Assembly (NCBI GenBank): GCA_900770055.1
Contig: CAAGJD010000025.1
Span: forward strand, 1-15,818
Reading direction: 5' to 3'
Source: Acholeplasmatales bacterium
GTDB lineage: Bacteria; Bacillota_I; Bacilli_A; Acholeplasmatales; Anaeroplasmataceae
DNA: 15,818 nt
Part shown: in pieces, positions 1 to 5,814 of the stretch
Layout: every line of letters begins with the position of its first letter
Numbering within the stretch: the first letter of the stretch is position 1
Made by a program: the position numbers and the translations under genes
Notes under the pieces: model-generated
What the model saw: the letters and a program-made list of their open reading frames with translations, nothing else
Databases searched by the model: none
What the model was told of the DNA's origin: nothing

Positions 1-47
1 CATATATAGTTTTCAAAGATTTATTTCCTTTGCTCACTTGTGAGCCT
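1..47 (-). promoter_or_regulatory. Probable rRNA operon leader (boxA-like), running off the left edge
   Basis: Minus-strand leader that follows the strong promoter at 53-81. It begins with a small hairpin (GCTCAC at 40-45 against 32-37) near the predicted start point. It then reads TCTTTGAAAAC (9-19), which resembles the boxA antitermination element of Bacillota rRNA operons (CTTTGAAAAC). I see no convincing start codon with a ribosome binding site: a TTG lies near AAAGGA, but the reading frame runs out of the window at once. I infer that 16S rRNA, or another stable-RNA gene, begins just beyond base 1. The structural gene itself is not visible. Confidence 0.55.
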
Positions 48-52
48 TGTTC

Positions 53-120
53 ATTATACCACCCTCATTTTTTTGTGTCAAGCAAAATTTTATCTTTTTT
101 TACAAAAAAATTTACCCTTC
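53..120 (-). promoter_or_regulatory. Perfect-consensus sigma-A promoter, probably for an rRNA operon
   Basis: On the minus strand TTGACA (76-81) is separated by exactly 17 bp from TATAAT (53-58). It is preceded by an A/T-rich stretch (82-120) with several A- and T-tracts that would serve as an UP element. Two perfect hexamers at the optimal spacing are rare outside stable-RNA genes in such genomes. Predicted initiation is near A47 or G46. It lies just downstream of the GH105 terminator and drives transcription out of the left edge. Confidence 0.8.
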
Positions 121-167
121 AATTATAAAAAGAAAAATGTGAATAAGTTTTAACACTAATCCACATT
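121..167 (-). terminator. Intrinsic terminator after the GH105 gene
   Basis: Minus-strand RNA stem of 13 positions (155-167 pairing with 136-148, with one U-U mismatch and one G-U pair) and a 6-nt loop. It is followed by TTTCTTTTTAT (125-135). It begins 11 bases after the GH105 stop codon and separates that gene from the strong promoter further left. Confidence 0.7.
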
Positions 168-177
168 ATTATGCTTA

Positions 178-1311
178 TTATTTTTGAATTTTCATCATTT
201 CAGTATATGCCATTACAAGTGGTCCAACACCTTTTGCGTCATTTTCTACAACTGGCTCTGAAATATAATATTCATATGAGCCATCTCTACGAAGATTATT
301 TTCTGGACCTAAACCTGCAACTAAACAAATACCACCTAGGTTTAAATCACCATCTTCTTTTGTAGATAGGTATTTATTACATATACCATTAAAAATATCA
401 ATACCAATCTTTTGATAACGTTCAGGTAATACACCTAGTCTAACTCCCTTTAGTACAGCATATGCAATCATAGAGCTTCCACTAGTTTCTAAATAATTAC
501 CTTCTCTATTTGGGAAATTAGGTACTTGCCAAAACATTTTTGAAGTTTTATCTTGATATTGTAAAATACCATCTATACTTTCTTTTAAGATAACCTTAAT
601 TGTATTATATTCATCATACATTTGTTCATCCATATAATCTAATACATCGACTAAACCAACTGTAAACCATCCTATAGATCTTAACCAGAAATTTTTAGAT
701 AGACCAGTATTTTTATCAGCCCAGAACATTTCTCTTGAGCTATCATAGCCATGATAATATAGCTTTGCATTTTCATCAAACATTATTTTTCTAACATTTG
801 AAAATTGCTTTACTATATCCGCATAGTCTTTATTATTTCTTTCAGTTTGATATCTAGTGTAAAAAGGCTGCATCATATAAAGACCATCTAACCATATTTG
901 ATTTGGATAGATTAACTTATGCCAAAAATTACCTTCTTTAGTTCTTGGATGTTTCTTTATTTGTTCATAAGTAAATTCAATTGCTTTACTATATTTTTCA
1001 TTACCAGTAATCTTATATAAATCAAATAATATTCTTGATTCACAAACATCATCAGTAGAATATTTTTCTCTTTCATAATAATTTATTGTTCCATCATCAT
1101 TTACATAAAAATCAGTATATTTAATTACAAAATCAACATATTTCCTATCATTAGTAGTCTTATACATTTCAATTAATGATGACATCATACAGCCATCAAT
1201 ATAATTCCATGTTGGTCTTTTACCTTGACGAATAACCTCAATATTCCAAAATGGTTTCGCAGGTTCAGAAGTCATAAGCTTATCAATGTATTTATTAATA
1301 ATATCGTACAT
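178..1311 (-). CDS. GH105 unsaturated rhamnogalacturonyl/glucuronyl hydrolase
   Basis: A 377-residue protein with no signal peptide, so cytoplasmic. It matches glycoside hydrolase family 105 (YteR/YesR-like), which removes the delta-4,5-unsaturated uronic acid left at the non-reducing end of oligosaccharides by pectate or rhamnogalacturonan lyases. The (alpha/alpha)6 fold is expected. Visible family signatures are Asp88 (STDD), the IWLDGLYM block with Asp142 at the place of the YteR catalytic Asp143, His187 in YYHGYD, and Arg211 with Trp215 in the WLRSIGWF block. Length is very close to YteR (373). The ATG at 1311 has a good GGAGG 7 bases upstream. No lyase, transporter or regulator of pectin use is in the window, so the exact substrate is open. 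It is a stand-alone gene with its own promoter and terminator. Confidence 0.9.
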   Translation of the reverse strand: MYDIINKYIDKLMTSEPAKPFWNIEVIRQGKRPTWNYIDGCMMSSLIEMYKTTNDRKYVDFVIKYTDFYVNDDGTINYYEREKYSTDDVCESRILFDLYKITGNEKYSKAIEFTYEQIKKHPRTKEGNFWHKLIYPNQIWLDGLYMMQPFYTRYQTERNNKDYADIVKQFSNVRKIMFDENAKLYYHGYDSSREMFWADKNTGLSKNFWLRSIGWFTVGLVDVLDYMDEQMYDEYNTIKVILKESIDGILQYQDKTSKMFWQVPNFPNREGNYLETSGSSMIAYAVLKGVRLGVLPERYQKIGIDIFNGICNKYLSTKEDGDLNLGGICLVAGLGPENNLRRDGSYEYYISEPVVENDAKGVGPLVMAYTEMMKIQK

Positions 1312-1342
1312 ATATATTCCTCCGAGCTATTAAACTAACTTC

Positions 1343-1371
1343 ATTATACAAAATAAAAGCTTGTTTTACAA
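1343..1371 (-). promoter_or_regulatory. Sigma-A promoter of the GH105 gene
   Basis: Minus-strand TTGTAA (1366-1371), 17 bp, TATAAT (1343-1348). The -35 lies in the loop and 3' arm of the hairpin that terminates the upstream glycosyltransferase gene, so terminator and promoter share bases. Confidence 0.7.
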
Positions 1372-1390
1372 GTTTAATTATAAAACAAGC
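1350..1390 (-). terminator. Intrinsic terminator of the glycosyltransferase gene
   Basis: Perfect 10-bp inverted repeat GCTTGTTTTA (1359-1368) / TAAAACAAGC (1381-1390) with a 12-nt loop. On the minus strand it is followed by TTTTATTTTG. It sits 22 bases after the glycosyltransferase stop. Confidence 0.7.
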
Positions 1391-1412
1391 AAATTATTTA
1401 ATAATTATATAT

Positions 1413-2546
1413 TTAATATTTATTAATAATCTCAAGCCAATCATTAATAATATGTTCATCTGAAAAATTATCTGAAAATTCATAAGCATTTCTTTTTAAT
1501 TTCATTAAATAATCTCTATCAGATAATATTTCTTTAATCTTTAATGCATATTCCTTAGGATTTTTACTATTAATAACAAAACCACTATTTCCATGATCAA
1601 CAACCTCGTAAGAAGCATCTCCCCAGTTTGAAGACACTGCCGGTACTGATTGACTTGCTGCCTCATTAACAACTAAGCATGAGCCCTCAAAATCACTTGT
1701 AACCAATAATAAATCTGAATTATTTATTACTGATAGGGCATCACTAGTTTGGTCATTAATAGTAACATATTTTTCAAGTTTATTTTCAATTACATATTTT
1801 TCCATCTTTTCTTTTAAAAAGCCAGATCCATACATAGATAAATGGAAATTATCCATAATTAATGATAGTTCTTTTATTATTTCTAAAGCTAGAATCGGAT
1901 TTTTTTGAGGAGAATATCTAGCCAAAAACAATATTTCATTATTATGATATTCTAGGTTTAAATTTCTTTTAAATCTAATAGGATTATAAATTTGATATGA
2001 ATCCTTATATTTCTTCTTTTTCTTAACAATAGCGTTCAATGTATCCTTAGTTAAGAAGATATACTTATCAGGCTTTCTATGAAAAAGTCTTCCTGTTCTT
2101 ACCATTAATGAGAAAAAGAATTTCGCATTAAAATGAAAATGGAATAAAACATTTCTACCTCTTGGGGCAATCATATAATTATCAAATGATGAGCAAATTA
2201 ATAAATCATCCTCATTAATTCGTTTTTTTAGCATTTTTCGATATTTTGATCTTTTAAAAAACCAAAATAAACCACATTGAATTCCGGTAAATATTAATTT
2301 TAGATATTTACCTTCATCCTTAAGTTTACCGGAATAATCCTCTAAGCATGTATATTTATATGGAACATTTAAATATTCTACCTTTACATCCTTATCTAAA
2401 CCAAAGCTAAGATTCTTATTTTCCTGTCCAACTACAAGCAATGTGACATCAACATGCTTTGCTAACATATTTACTATATTAATTGTAACTATTTCAGTAC
2501 CGCCTAAATGCTCGGCCTGCTGAATTATCCAATAAAGCTTCTTCAT
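1413..2546 (-). CDS. Glycosyltransferase family 4 (GT-B fold)
   Basis: A 377-residue retaining glycosyltransferase of the GT4 type, transferring a sugar from an activated nucleotide donor to a glycan or lipid acceptor at the inner membrane face. The N-terminal domain has the GGTE motif (residues 15-18) after the first beta strand. The C-terminal donor-binding domain has LARYSPQKNP (208-217) and the EX7E pair Glu287/Glu295 (DFEGSCLVVNEA) that contacts the nucleotide sugar. There is no transmembrane segment; a basic, aromatic patch near residues 84-110 could associate with membrane. The ATG at 2546 is preceded by AGGTGG with a 7-base gap. Nothing nearby identifies the acceptor: there is no capsule, teichoic acid or exopolysaccharide cluster in the window. 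It seems a single-gene unit between its own promoter and terminator, although read-through from the GNAT gene 46 bases upstream is possible. Confidence 0.88.
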   Translation of the reverse strand: MKKLYWIIQQAEHLGGTEIVTINIVNMLAKHVDVTLLVVGQENKNLSFGLDKDVKVEYLNVPYKYTCLEDYSGKLKDEGKYLKLIFTGIQCGLFWFFKRSKYRKMLKKRINEDDLLICSSFDNYMIAPRGRNVLFHFHFNAKFFFSLMVRTGRLFHRKPDKYIFLTKDTLNAIVKKKKKYKDSYQIYNPIRFKRNLNLEYHNNEILFLARYSPQKNPILALEIIKELSLIMDNFHLSMYGSGFLKEKMEKYVIENKLEKYVTINDQTSDALSVINNSDLLLVTSDFEGSCLVVNEAASQSVPAVSSNWGDASYEVVDHGNSGFVINSKNPKEYALKIKEILSDRDYLMKLKRNAYEFSDNFSDEHIINDWLEIINKY

Positions 2547-2567
2547 TGTCTCACCACCTGCAGGCTA

Positions 2568-2576
2568 ATTATAGCA
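2568..2576 (-). promoter_or_regulatory. Extended -10 promoter of the glycosyltransferase gene
   Basis: Minus-strand TGCTATAAT is a full extended -10 (TGnTATAAT). The -35 position (TTAATT at 17 bp) is weak. The -10 ends only 8 bases before the AGGTGG ribosome binding site (2554-2559), so the leader would be about 15 nt. Confidence 0.5.
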
Positions 2577-2592
2577 CAACCATTATAGTGAA

Positions 2593-3015
2593 TTAAAGCA
2601 TTTTAGCCAAAAAGGTTGAATTACTATAAGCAGTATTTATTGACTTTTCTTCATTAATAAATATTTTTTTATCAATATTAGAAAAACCTAATTCAATAAA
2701 TAAGCTTTTTATTTGTTCATTATCTACAATACACACTAATTTATTGATACCCTTTTTTATTGCAGTATTAATAACATCATCAAGCATTTTTACTAACATA
2801 TCATTAGGTATACTTCTTTTAAAAACAAAATACCTTATTAATGCACTTTTATCAAATTCCTCAAATGACATACTACCAATAACCTTAGCCCCATCAACTA
2901 TAACTGAAGAATTTGCTAATATTTCCTCATCTAATGAGCAAATAGATGGAACTGATGATAAAAAAGAAATTATTCTTTCTTTATTATCATTACTATAGCT
3001 TTCTATGCTTAGCAT
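2593..3015 (-). CDS. GNAT-like N-acetyltransferase (YwlB-like position)
   Basis: A 140-residue small cytoplasmic protein with the layout of a GNAT acyltransferase: a central strand IGSMSFEEF, a strand with RYFVF, an alpha helix, a strand KLVCIVDNE (92-100), and the motif-B-like FIELGF (106-111). The canonical acetyl-CoA pyrophosphate loop (Q/R-x-x-G-x-G/A) is not clear after RYFVF, where RSIPNDML stands, so the enzyme may be diverged. Substrate unknown. It starts 12 bases after spoIIR with an AAAGGAG site. In Bacillus subtilis the GNAT gene ywlB lies next to spoIIR and ywlC (tsaC), so this is likely the positional counterpart. It is the last gene of the run, and I see no clear terminator before the glycosyltransferase promoter. 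Confidence 0.65.
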   Translation of the reverse strand: MLSIESYSNDNKERIISFLSSVPSICSLDEEILANSSVIVDGAKVIGSMSFEEFDKSALIRYFVFKRSIPNDMLVKMLDDVINTAIKKGINKLVCIVDNEQIKSLFIELGFSNIDKKIFINEEKSINTAYSNSTFLAKML

Positions 3016-3027
3016 AATTAATCTCCT

Positions 3028-3492
3028 TTAAAATAATTTTAAAAATAGACTTTCATATTTTATTTCTTCATCACTTTCTATTCCTAATAGATCGGGATAA
3101 ATAGTACCCCACCAATTATCGCCATCACCATTACCAATTATAATGTAAAGGCATAGGCACTCTTCATTCCTTATCGCATTATCATTATATGTTTTATTAT
3201 ATAGTGTATGATAATCAAGGCTTGCCCTAATTTCACCAAACATTGAAATTAATACTTCCTCAAGTCTATTAATAGATGATTTTATATTATTACAGCATTT
3301 TTCATAATCATCATCATAAGTGCTTACTAAATAAGCCTTAACTACCTCTTTAACCTCATTTTTTATATTTATATCATCAGCTGAATTACTATTAGGAATA
3401 ATTCTTACTCTTATTTCTTCTTTTTGAGAATTATTATTTAATATAAATAAAAAAAATATAACTACAATAATGATAAATAAAGCTTTTCTCAT
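3028..3492 (-). CDS. spoIIR: Stage II sporulation protein R (short form)
   Basis: SpoIIR is secreted from the forespore and triggers SpoIIGA to process pro-sigma-E in the mother cell. Features here are an N-terminal hydrophobic signal segment (residues 4-18), the conserved RVRIIPNSNSADD block (28-40), and the GNGDGDNWWG block (120-129) matching the GEG..NWW signature of the family. I use the ATG at 3492 rather than an in-frame GTG at 3522: a GGGGG ribosome binding site lies 7 bases before 3492, and the upstream start would lie inside the hairpin. The resulting 154 residues are shorter than the roughly 220 of B. subtilis SpoIIR. The Cys pair usual around NWWC...PPLC is absent (NWWGTIYPDLLG). 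The protein still looks intact, so the organism is probably a spore former or a recent ex-spore former. Confidence 0.82.
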   Translation of the reverse strand: MRKALFIIIVVIFFLFILNNNSQKEEIRVRIIPNSNSADDINIKNEVKEVVKAYLVSTYDDDYEKCCNNIKSSINRLEEVLISMFGEIRASLDYHTLYNKTYNDNAIRNEECLCLYIIIGNGDGDNWWGTIYPDLLGIESDEEIKYESLFLKLF

Positions 3493-3495
3493 AAT

Positions 3496-3533
3496 AAAAC
3501 CCCCTAATGGTATTCTAACCACTAAGGGGTTTT
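3496..3533 (-). terminator. Terminator-like hairpin that also covers the spoIIR ribosome binding site
   Basis: On the minus strand AAAACCCCTTAGTGG (3519-3533) pairs with CCATTAGGGGGTTTT (3496-3510) around an 8-nt loop. This gives 15 continuous RNA pairs, two of them G-U. The two non-Watson-Crick positions are G-U only in the minus-strand RNA and would be A-C mismatches in the plus-strand RNA, which fits a minus-strand function. It starts one base after the tsaC stop and ends in TTTT. The 3' arm contains the GGGGG ribosome binding site of spoIIR. It can act as a terminator, as a translational lock, or both. Confidence 0.75.
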
Positions 3534-3540
3534 ATTATAC
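3511..3540 (-). promoter_or_regulatory. Candidate sigma-F (forespore) promoter of spoIIR
   Basis: Minus-strand GTATA (3536-3540), a 15-bp spacer, then GGTTAGAATA (3511-3520). The sigma-F consensus of Bacillus is about GYWTA, 15-16 bp, GGNRANAHTR: the -35 matches 5 of 5 and the -10 misses one position. spoIIR is a known sigma-F gene. Initiation about 6 nt after the -10 would fall near 3505, inside the 3' arm of the hairpin, giving a leader of about 13 nt that keeps the GGGGG site but lacks the 5' arm. The -35 overlaps the tsaC stop codon. Confidence 0.6.
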
Positions 3541-4071
3541 ATTTTGAATATCTAATAGAGATATTTCTCCTTCTCTTAAAATTTTTAAATCAGAAATACA
3601 AGAAACTATTGTTGATGAAATATTACTTGATGTAGTGTTAGTTTTATATATAATATCAACTAAATTACTATATTTCTTAACAATCTCATCATATTCATTA
3701 AGAGGAACACTACCACTATCATTAACTGAAGTAGTAAGCATTGGTCCATTTTCTTTTAATATATTTAATGCTATTTCATTATTAGGAATTCTAACTCCAA
3801 TAGTTTCATATCCTATTGTATCTAAGACTATTTGCTTACTTTTTAAAATTAAAGTTAATGGTCCTGGAAGAAATTTTTTAATAAGTCTTCTTGCAATATC
3901 ATTAACATAAGCTATTTGTTCTATTTGTTCTATCGATGCGCATAAGCAAGCTAATGGTTTGTCCTTAGGTCTTTTTTTTATTTCATATATTTTATTTATA
4001 GAATCAATATCAAATATTTTCGCACCTATACCGTAAACTGTATCAGTTGGAAATATTATTACTCCTGCCAT
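3535..4071 (-). CDS. tsaC: L-threonylcarbamoyladenylate synthase (YrdC/Sua5 domain)
   Basis: A 178-residue cytoplasmic enzyme that makes threonylcarbamoyl-AMP from threonine, bicarbonate and ATP, the first step of the t6A37 modification of ANN-decoding tRNAs. Signatures are PTDTVYGIG (8-16), KKRPKDKPL (32-40), PGPLTLIL (69-76), GVRIP and SVNDSG (115-120). It has only the YrdC domain (TsaC-type). B. subtilis YwlC carries an additional C-terminal Sua5 domain, absent here. The start codon lies inside the end of prmC (13-base overlap), indicating translational coupling. The stop is followed after one base by the spoIIR hairpin, so vegetative transcription of the run may mostly end here. Confidence 0.93.
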   Translation of the reverse strand: MAGVIIFPTDTVYGIGAKIFDIDSINKIYEIKKRPKDKPLACLCASIEQIEQIAYVNDIARRLIKKFLPGPLTLILKSKQIVLDTIGYETIGVRIPNNEIALNILKENGPMLTTSVNDSGSVPLNEYDEIVKKYSNLVDIIYKTNTTSSNISSTIVSCISDLKILREGEISLLDIQNV

Positions 4072-4919
4072 TTAAAATCACCTACATAAATAAATGTCAT
4101 TCTATCTCTACCCTCTAAATCCTTTAATACCTCAATCTTAGAATTAGGGAAATATTTTTTAGCAAGCTCAATCATCTCTTCTTTTTTATCATAACCATGT
4201 TCAAAGCAAATCATAGCTTTATTTTTAAGATATGGTTTAACTCCACTTAATATAATTCGATAAAACTTCATTCCATCTGAACCACCAAATAAAGCCAAAT
4301 TGGGTTCATTATCCTTAACTAAGGACATAACATCCTCATCATCTGGAATATAAGGAGGATTTGAAACAAAAATATCAAATTTCCTACCCTTTAATGGCTG
4401 TAGCATATCACCTTGTAAAAATTTAACGCCAGCATCAACCTTTTCATTATTTTTCTTAGCTACTATTAAAGCCTCTTTAGATATGTCAGTCGCAACTACC
4501 TTCATATTCTTTTCTTCTTTAGCTAATGCTATAGCAATACAACCAGAACCTGTAGCTAAATCACAAACATCTACTTCTTTTCCACCAAAGTGTTCATCAT
4601 AGCGATATAAGATATTTTCAACTAACTCCTCAGTTTCATATCTCGGAATTAATACATCCTCATTAACAATAAAATCATAGCCATAAAAACAAGCTGTACC
4701 AATAAGATATTGCATCGGCTTATTCTCATTTAAATATAAATTAAATATTTCATTAAATTTATTTTCAATAGCCTCTGGTACTTCTTCATTCATTTTCATA
4801 TATAATGTATTAGTTTCAAAGCCTGTAACATGCTCCATAAGTAATACTACTGCACTTTCCTCTTTATCGTGTTCAATTGCAATATTTTCAGCATTTTTTA
4901 TAAATCTTTGATATGTCAT
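4059..4919 (-). CDS. prmC: Peptide chain release factor N5-glutamine methyltransferase
   Basis: A 286-residue SAM-dependent enzyme that methylates the Gln of the GGQ motif in release factors. The N-terminal helical bundle is followed by IPRYETEELV (91-100; the usual form is IPRPETE, so Tyr replaces Pro), the SAM loop LATGSGCIAIA (121-131), the acidic strand VVATD, and the catalytic NPPY (187-190). The ATG at 4919 is chosen because GAGGAG lies 7-8 bases upstream; in-frame ATGs further upstream fall inside the Nudix gene without such a site. It begins 4 bases after the Nudix stop and overlaps tsaC by 13 bases. prfA, the usual upstream partner, is absent from this window. Confidence 0.93.
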   Translation of the reverse strand: MTYQRFIKNAENIAIEHDKEESAVVLLMEHVTGFETNTLYMKMNEEVPEAIENKFNEIFNLYLNENKPMQYLIGTACFYGYDFIVNEDVLIPRYETEELVENILYRYDEHFGGKEVDVCDLATGSGCIAIALAKEEKNMKVVATDISKEALIVAKKNNEKVDAGVKFLQGDMLQPLKGRKFDIFVSNPPYIPDDEDVMSLVKDNEPNLALFGGSDGMKFYRIILSGVKPYLKNKAMICFEHGYDKKEEMIELAKKYFPNSKIEVLKDLEGRDRMTFIYVGDFKWQE

Positions 4920-4923
4920 AAAA

Positions 4924-5370
4924 TCACTCCTCATATAAAAATATATCATTATCATAATGAAGCTTCATTTCAAAATATTCATCATTATTAATTAATTTAT
5001 TTAAAAACAATTTATCTCCTTCCCAAAGAGATAAATTAAATATATCATTTTTGTTAATCCAATGAAGTTCTCCTTCATTACACTCAATTATGCTTCCTTC
5101 GTAATCATTTGATGTATAAAGATGAATTAATTCTTCATAATCATTATTAATAAAAGTTATTACTCCTCTTTTATTAATTGATTTAAGCCTTAGTCCTGTT
5201 TCTTCTAAAGTTTCTCTAAAAATTGCTTCTTCTGGTGATTCATCATTCTCTATATGACCACCAATTCCAAGCCATTTACCTTCATTTAGATCATTTTCTT
5301 TTTTACATCTATAAAGCATTAAATATTGATTTTCTTCATTTTCTATATAGCACATAACTGTTTCAACCAT
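4924..5370 (-). CDS. Nudix hydrolase (MutT/8-oxo-dGTP diphosphatase-like)
   Basis: A 148-residue cytoplasmic hydrolase of nucleoside diphosphates linked to another moiety. The Nudix box is complete at residues 38-60: Gly38, five residues, Glu44, seven residues, then Arg52-Glu53 and Glu56-Glu57 followed by Gly59-Leu60. Start: the ATG at 5370 has AGGTGA (5376-5381) 5 bases upstream; the in-frame GTG at 5379 is inside that site and is rejected. It heads the run leading into prmC and tsaC, with the prmC ribosome binding site inside its last codons. House-cleaning of oxidised nucleotides is the commonest role of such proteins, but substrate cannot be read from the sequence. Confidence 0.9.
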   Translation of the reverse strand: MVETVMCYIENEENQYLMLYRCKKENDLNEGKWLGIGGHIENDESPEEAIFRETLEETGLRLKSINKRGVITFINNDYEELIHLYTSNDYEGSIIECNEGELHWINKNDIFNLSLWEGDKLFLNKLINNDEYFEMKLHYDNDIFLYEE

Positions 5371-5386
5371 AAAATTCACCTAAATC

Positions 5387-5395
5387 ATTATAGCA
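5387..5395 (-). promoter_or_regulatory. Extended -10 promoter of the Nudix-prmC-tsaC run
   Basis: Minus-strand TGCTATAAT is a perfect extended -10. No good -35 lies 16-18 bp upstream (TATCAA); a TTGACT at 5421-5426 is 28 bp away. The -10 ends 5 bases before the AGGTGA site, implying a leader of about 10 nt. Confidence 0.5.
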
Positions 5396-5410
5396 TAATT
5401 TCATATAAAT

Positions 5411-5464
5411 TGATATTCGCAGTCAATAAATATCAAAATATTTATTAATGATATTCATAAATAT
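5411..5464. repeat. Cluster of short palindromic repeats in the divergent promoter region
   Basis: TGATATT occurs at 5411-5417 and 5449-5455 in one orientation and at 5429-5435 (AATATCA) in the other, with centres 18 and 20 bp apart. The last copy lies in the spacer of a perfect 8-bp inverted repeat ATATTTAT (5438-5445) / ATAAATAT (5457-5464). It lies between the divergent promoters for the Nudix run and the DUF4177-yidD pair and could be a binding region for a dimeric regulator. In such A/T-rich DNA chance repeats are common. Confidence 0.35.
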
Positions 5465-5484
5465 GAAAAAAACATGAAAAAAAC
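5463..5484. repeat. Two perfect tandem copies of an 11-bp A-tract repeat
   Basis: ATGAAAAAAAC is present twice in direct succession (5463-5473, 5474-5484), placing A7 tracts one helical turn apart. A further A4 tract follows at 5489-5492. Centres at 5469, 5480 and 5490.5 give a 10.5-11 bp phase, the arrangement expected of intrinsically curved DNA upstream of a promoter (-35 at 5508). Confidence 0.6.
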
Positions 5485-5507
5485 CATCAAAATAATAAAG
5501 ATAAAAT

Positions 5508-5535
5508 TTGACAATTTTTTCAATAGTAGTATAAT
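5508..5535 (+). promoter_or_regulatory. Strong sigma-A promoter of the DUF4177-yidD operon
   Basis: Consensus TTGACA (5508-5513), 16-bp spacer, consensus TATAAT (5530-5535). Predicted start is near 5542, leaving a leader of about 43 nt that ends in AGGAGG (5569-5574), 10 bases before the ATG. Confidence 0.8.
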
Positions 5536-5584
5536 GAAATTGTAACAAAAGCTTTAAAAAATTTTAATAGGAGGAAGTAGTAGT

Positions 5585-5812
5585 ATGAAAACTTATAAGG
5601 CAATGCCTGGTCCAACATTAGTAGGTGTAAAGAAAGGGCAATTAAGTGCTGCAACTAATCTATTTGCTGACATGATTAACGCAGAAGCAGCAAGTGGTTG
5701 GGAGTATGTAGGTATGGAAACATTAGAGGTTTCTGAAAAGTCTGGTTGTGCTTTATCACCAAAATATGATAATACAATTATCTACATGCTAATTTTCTGT
5801 AAGGAAATCTAA
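5585..5812 (+). CDS. DUF4177-like small protein
   Basis: A 75-residue soluble protein of unknown function. The first strand (MKTYKAM), a helix rich in Ala and Asn (about 21-36), then ASGWEYVGMETL (35-46) and a final hydrophobic strand (IIYMLIFCKEI) give the beta-alpha-beta-beta outline of DUF4177, whose mark is an N-terminal strand and a GWE(L/Y)V motif after a helix. It has no signal or membrane segment. It has the strongest promoter of any protein gene in the window and an AGGAGG site, which suggests abundant product. The yidD gene begins 2 bases after its stop, so the two are co-transcribed. No function is assigned. Confidence 0.7.
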   Translation: MKTYKAMPGPTLVGVKKGQLSAATNLFADMINAEAASGWEYVGMETLEVSEKSGCALSPKYDNTIIYMLIFCKEI

Positions 5813-5814
5813 TT

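Noticed and set aside
1..35. TTG-initiated peptide behind AAAGGA on the minus strand
   Set aside because: Only a few codons fit before the edge, and the TTTGAAAAC there is better explained as boxA.
171..365. Plus-strand open frame of 64 codons
   Set aside because: It lies antisense inside the 3' end of the GH105 gene, has no ribosome binding site and its product has no recognisable features.
3493..3522. Upstream GTG start for SpoIIR adding ten residues
   Set aside because: It starts inside the hairpin without a ribosome binding site, and the signal peptide begins naturally at the ATG at 3492.
3561..3590. A second sigma-F-like match (ATTTA, 15 bp, GGAGAAATAT) inside tsaC
   Set aside because: It has three mismatches, and a transcript from it would still include the whole RBS-covering hairpin; the 3511-3540 match is better.
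4920..4955. Upstream start for PrmC overlapping the Nudix gene
   Set aside because: GAGGAG is correctly placed only for the ATG at 4919.
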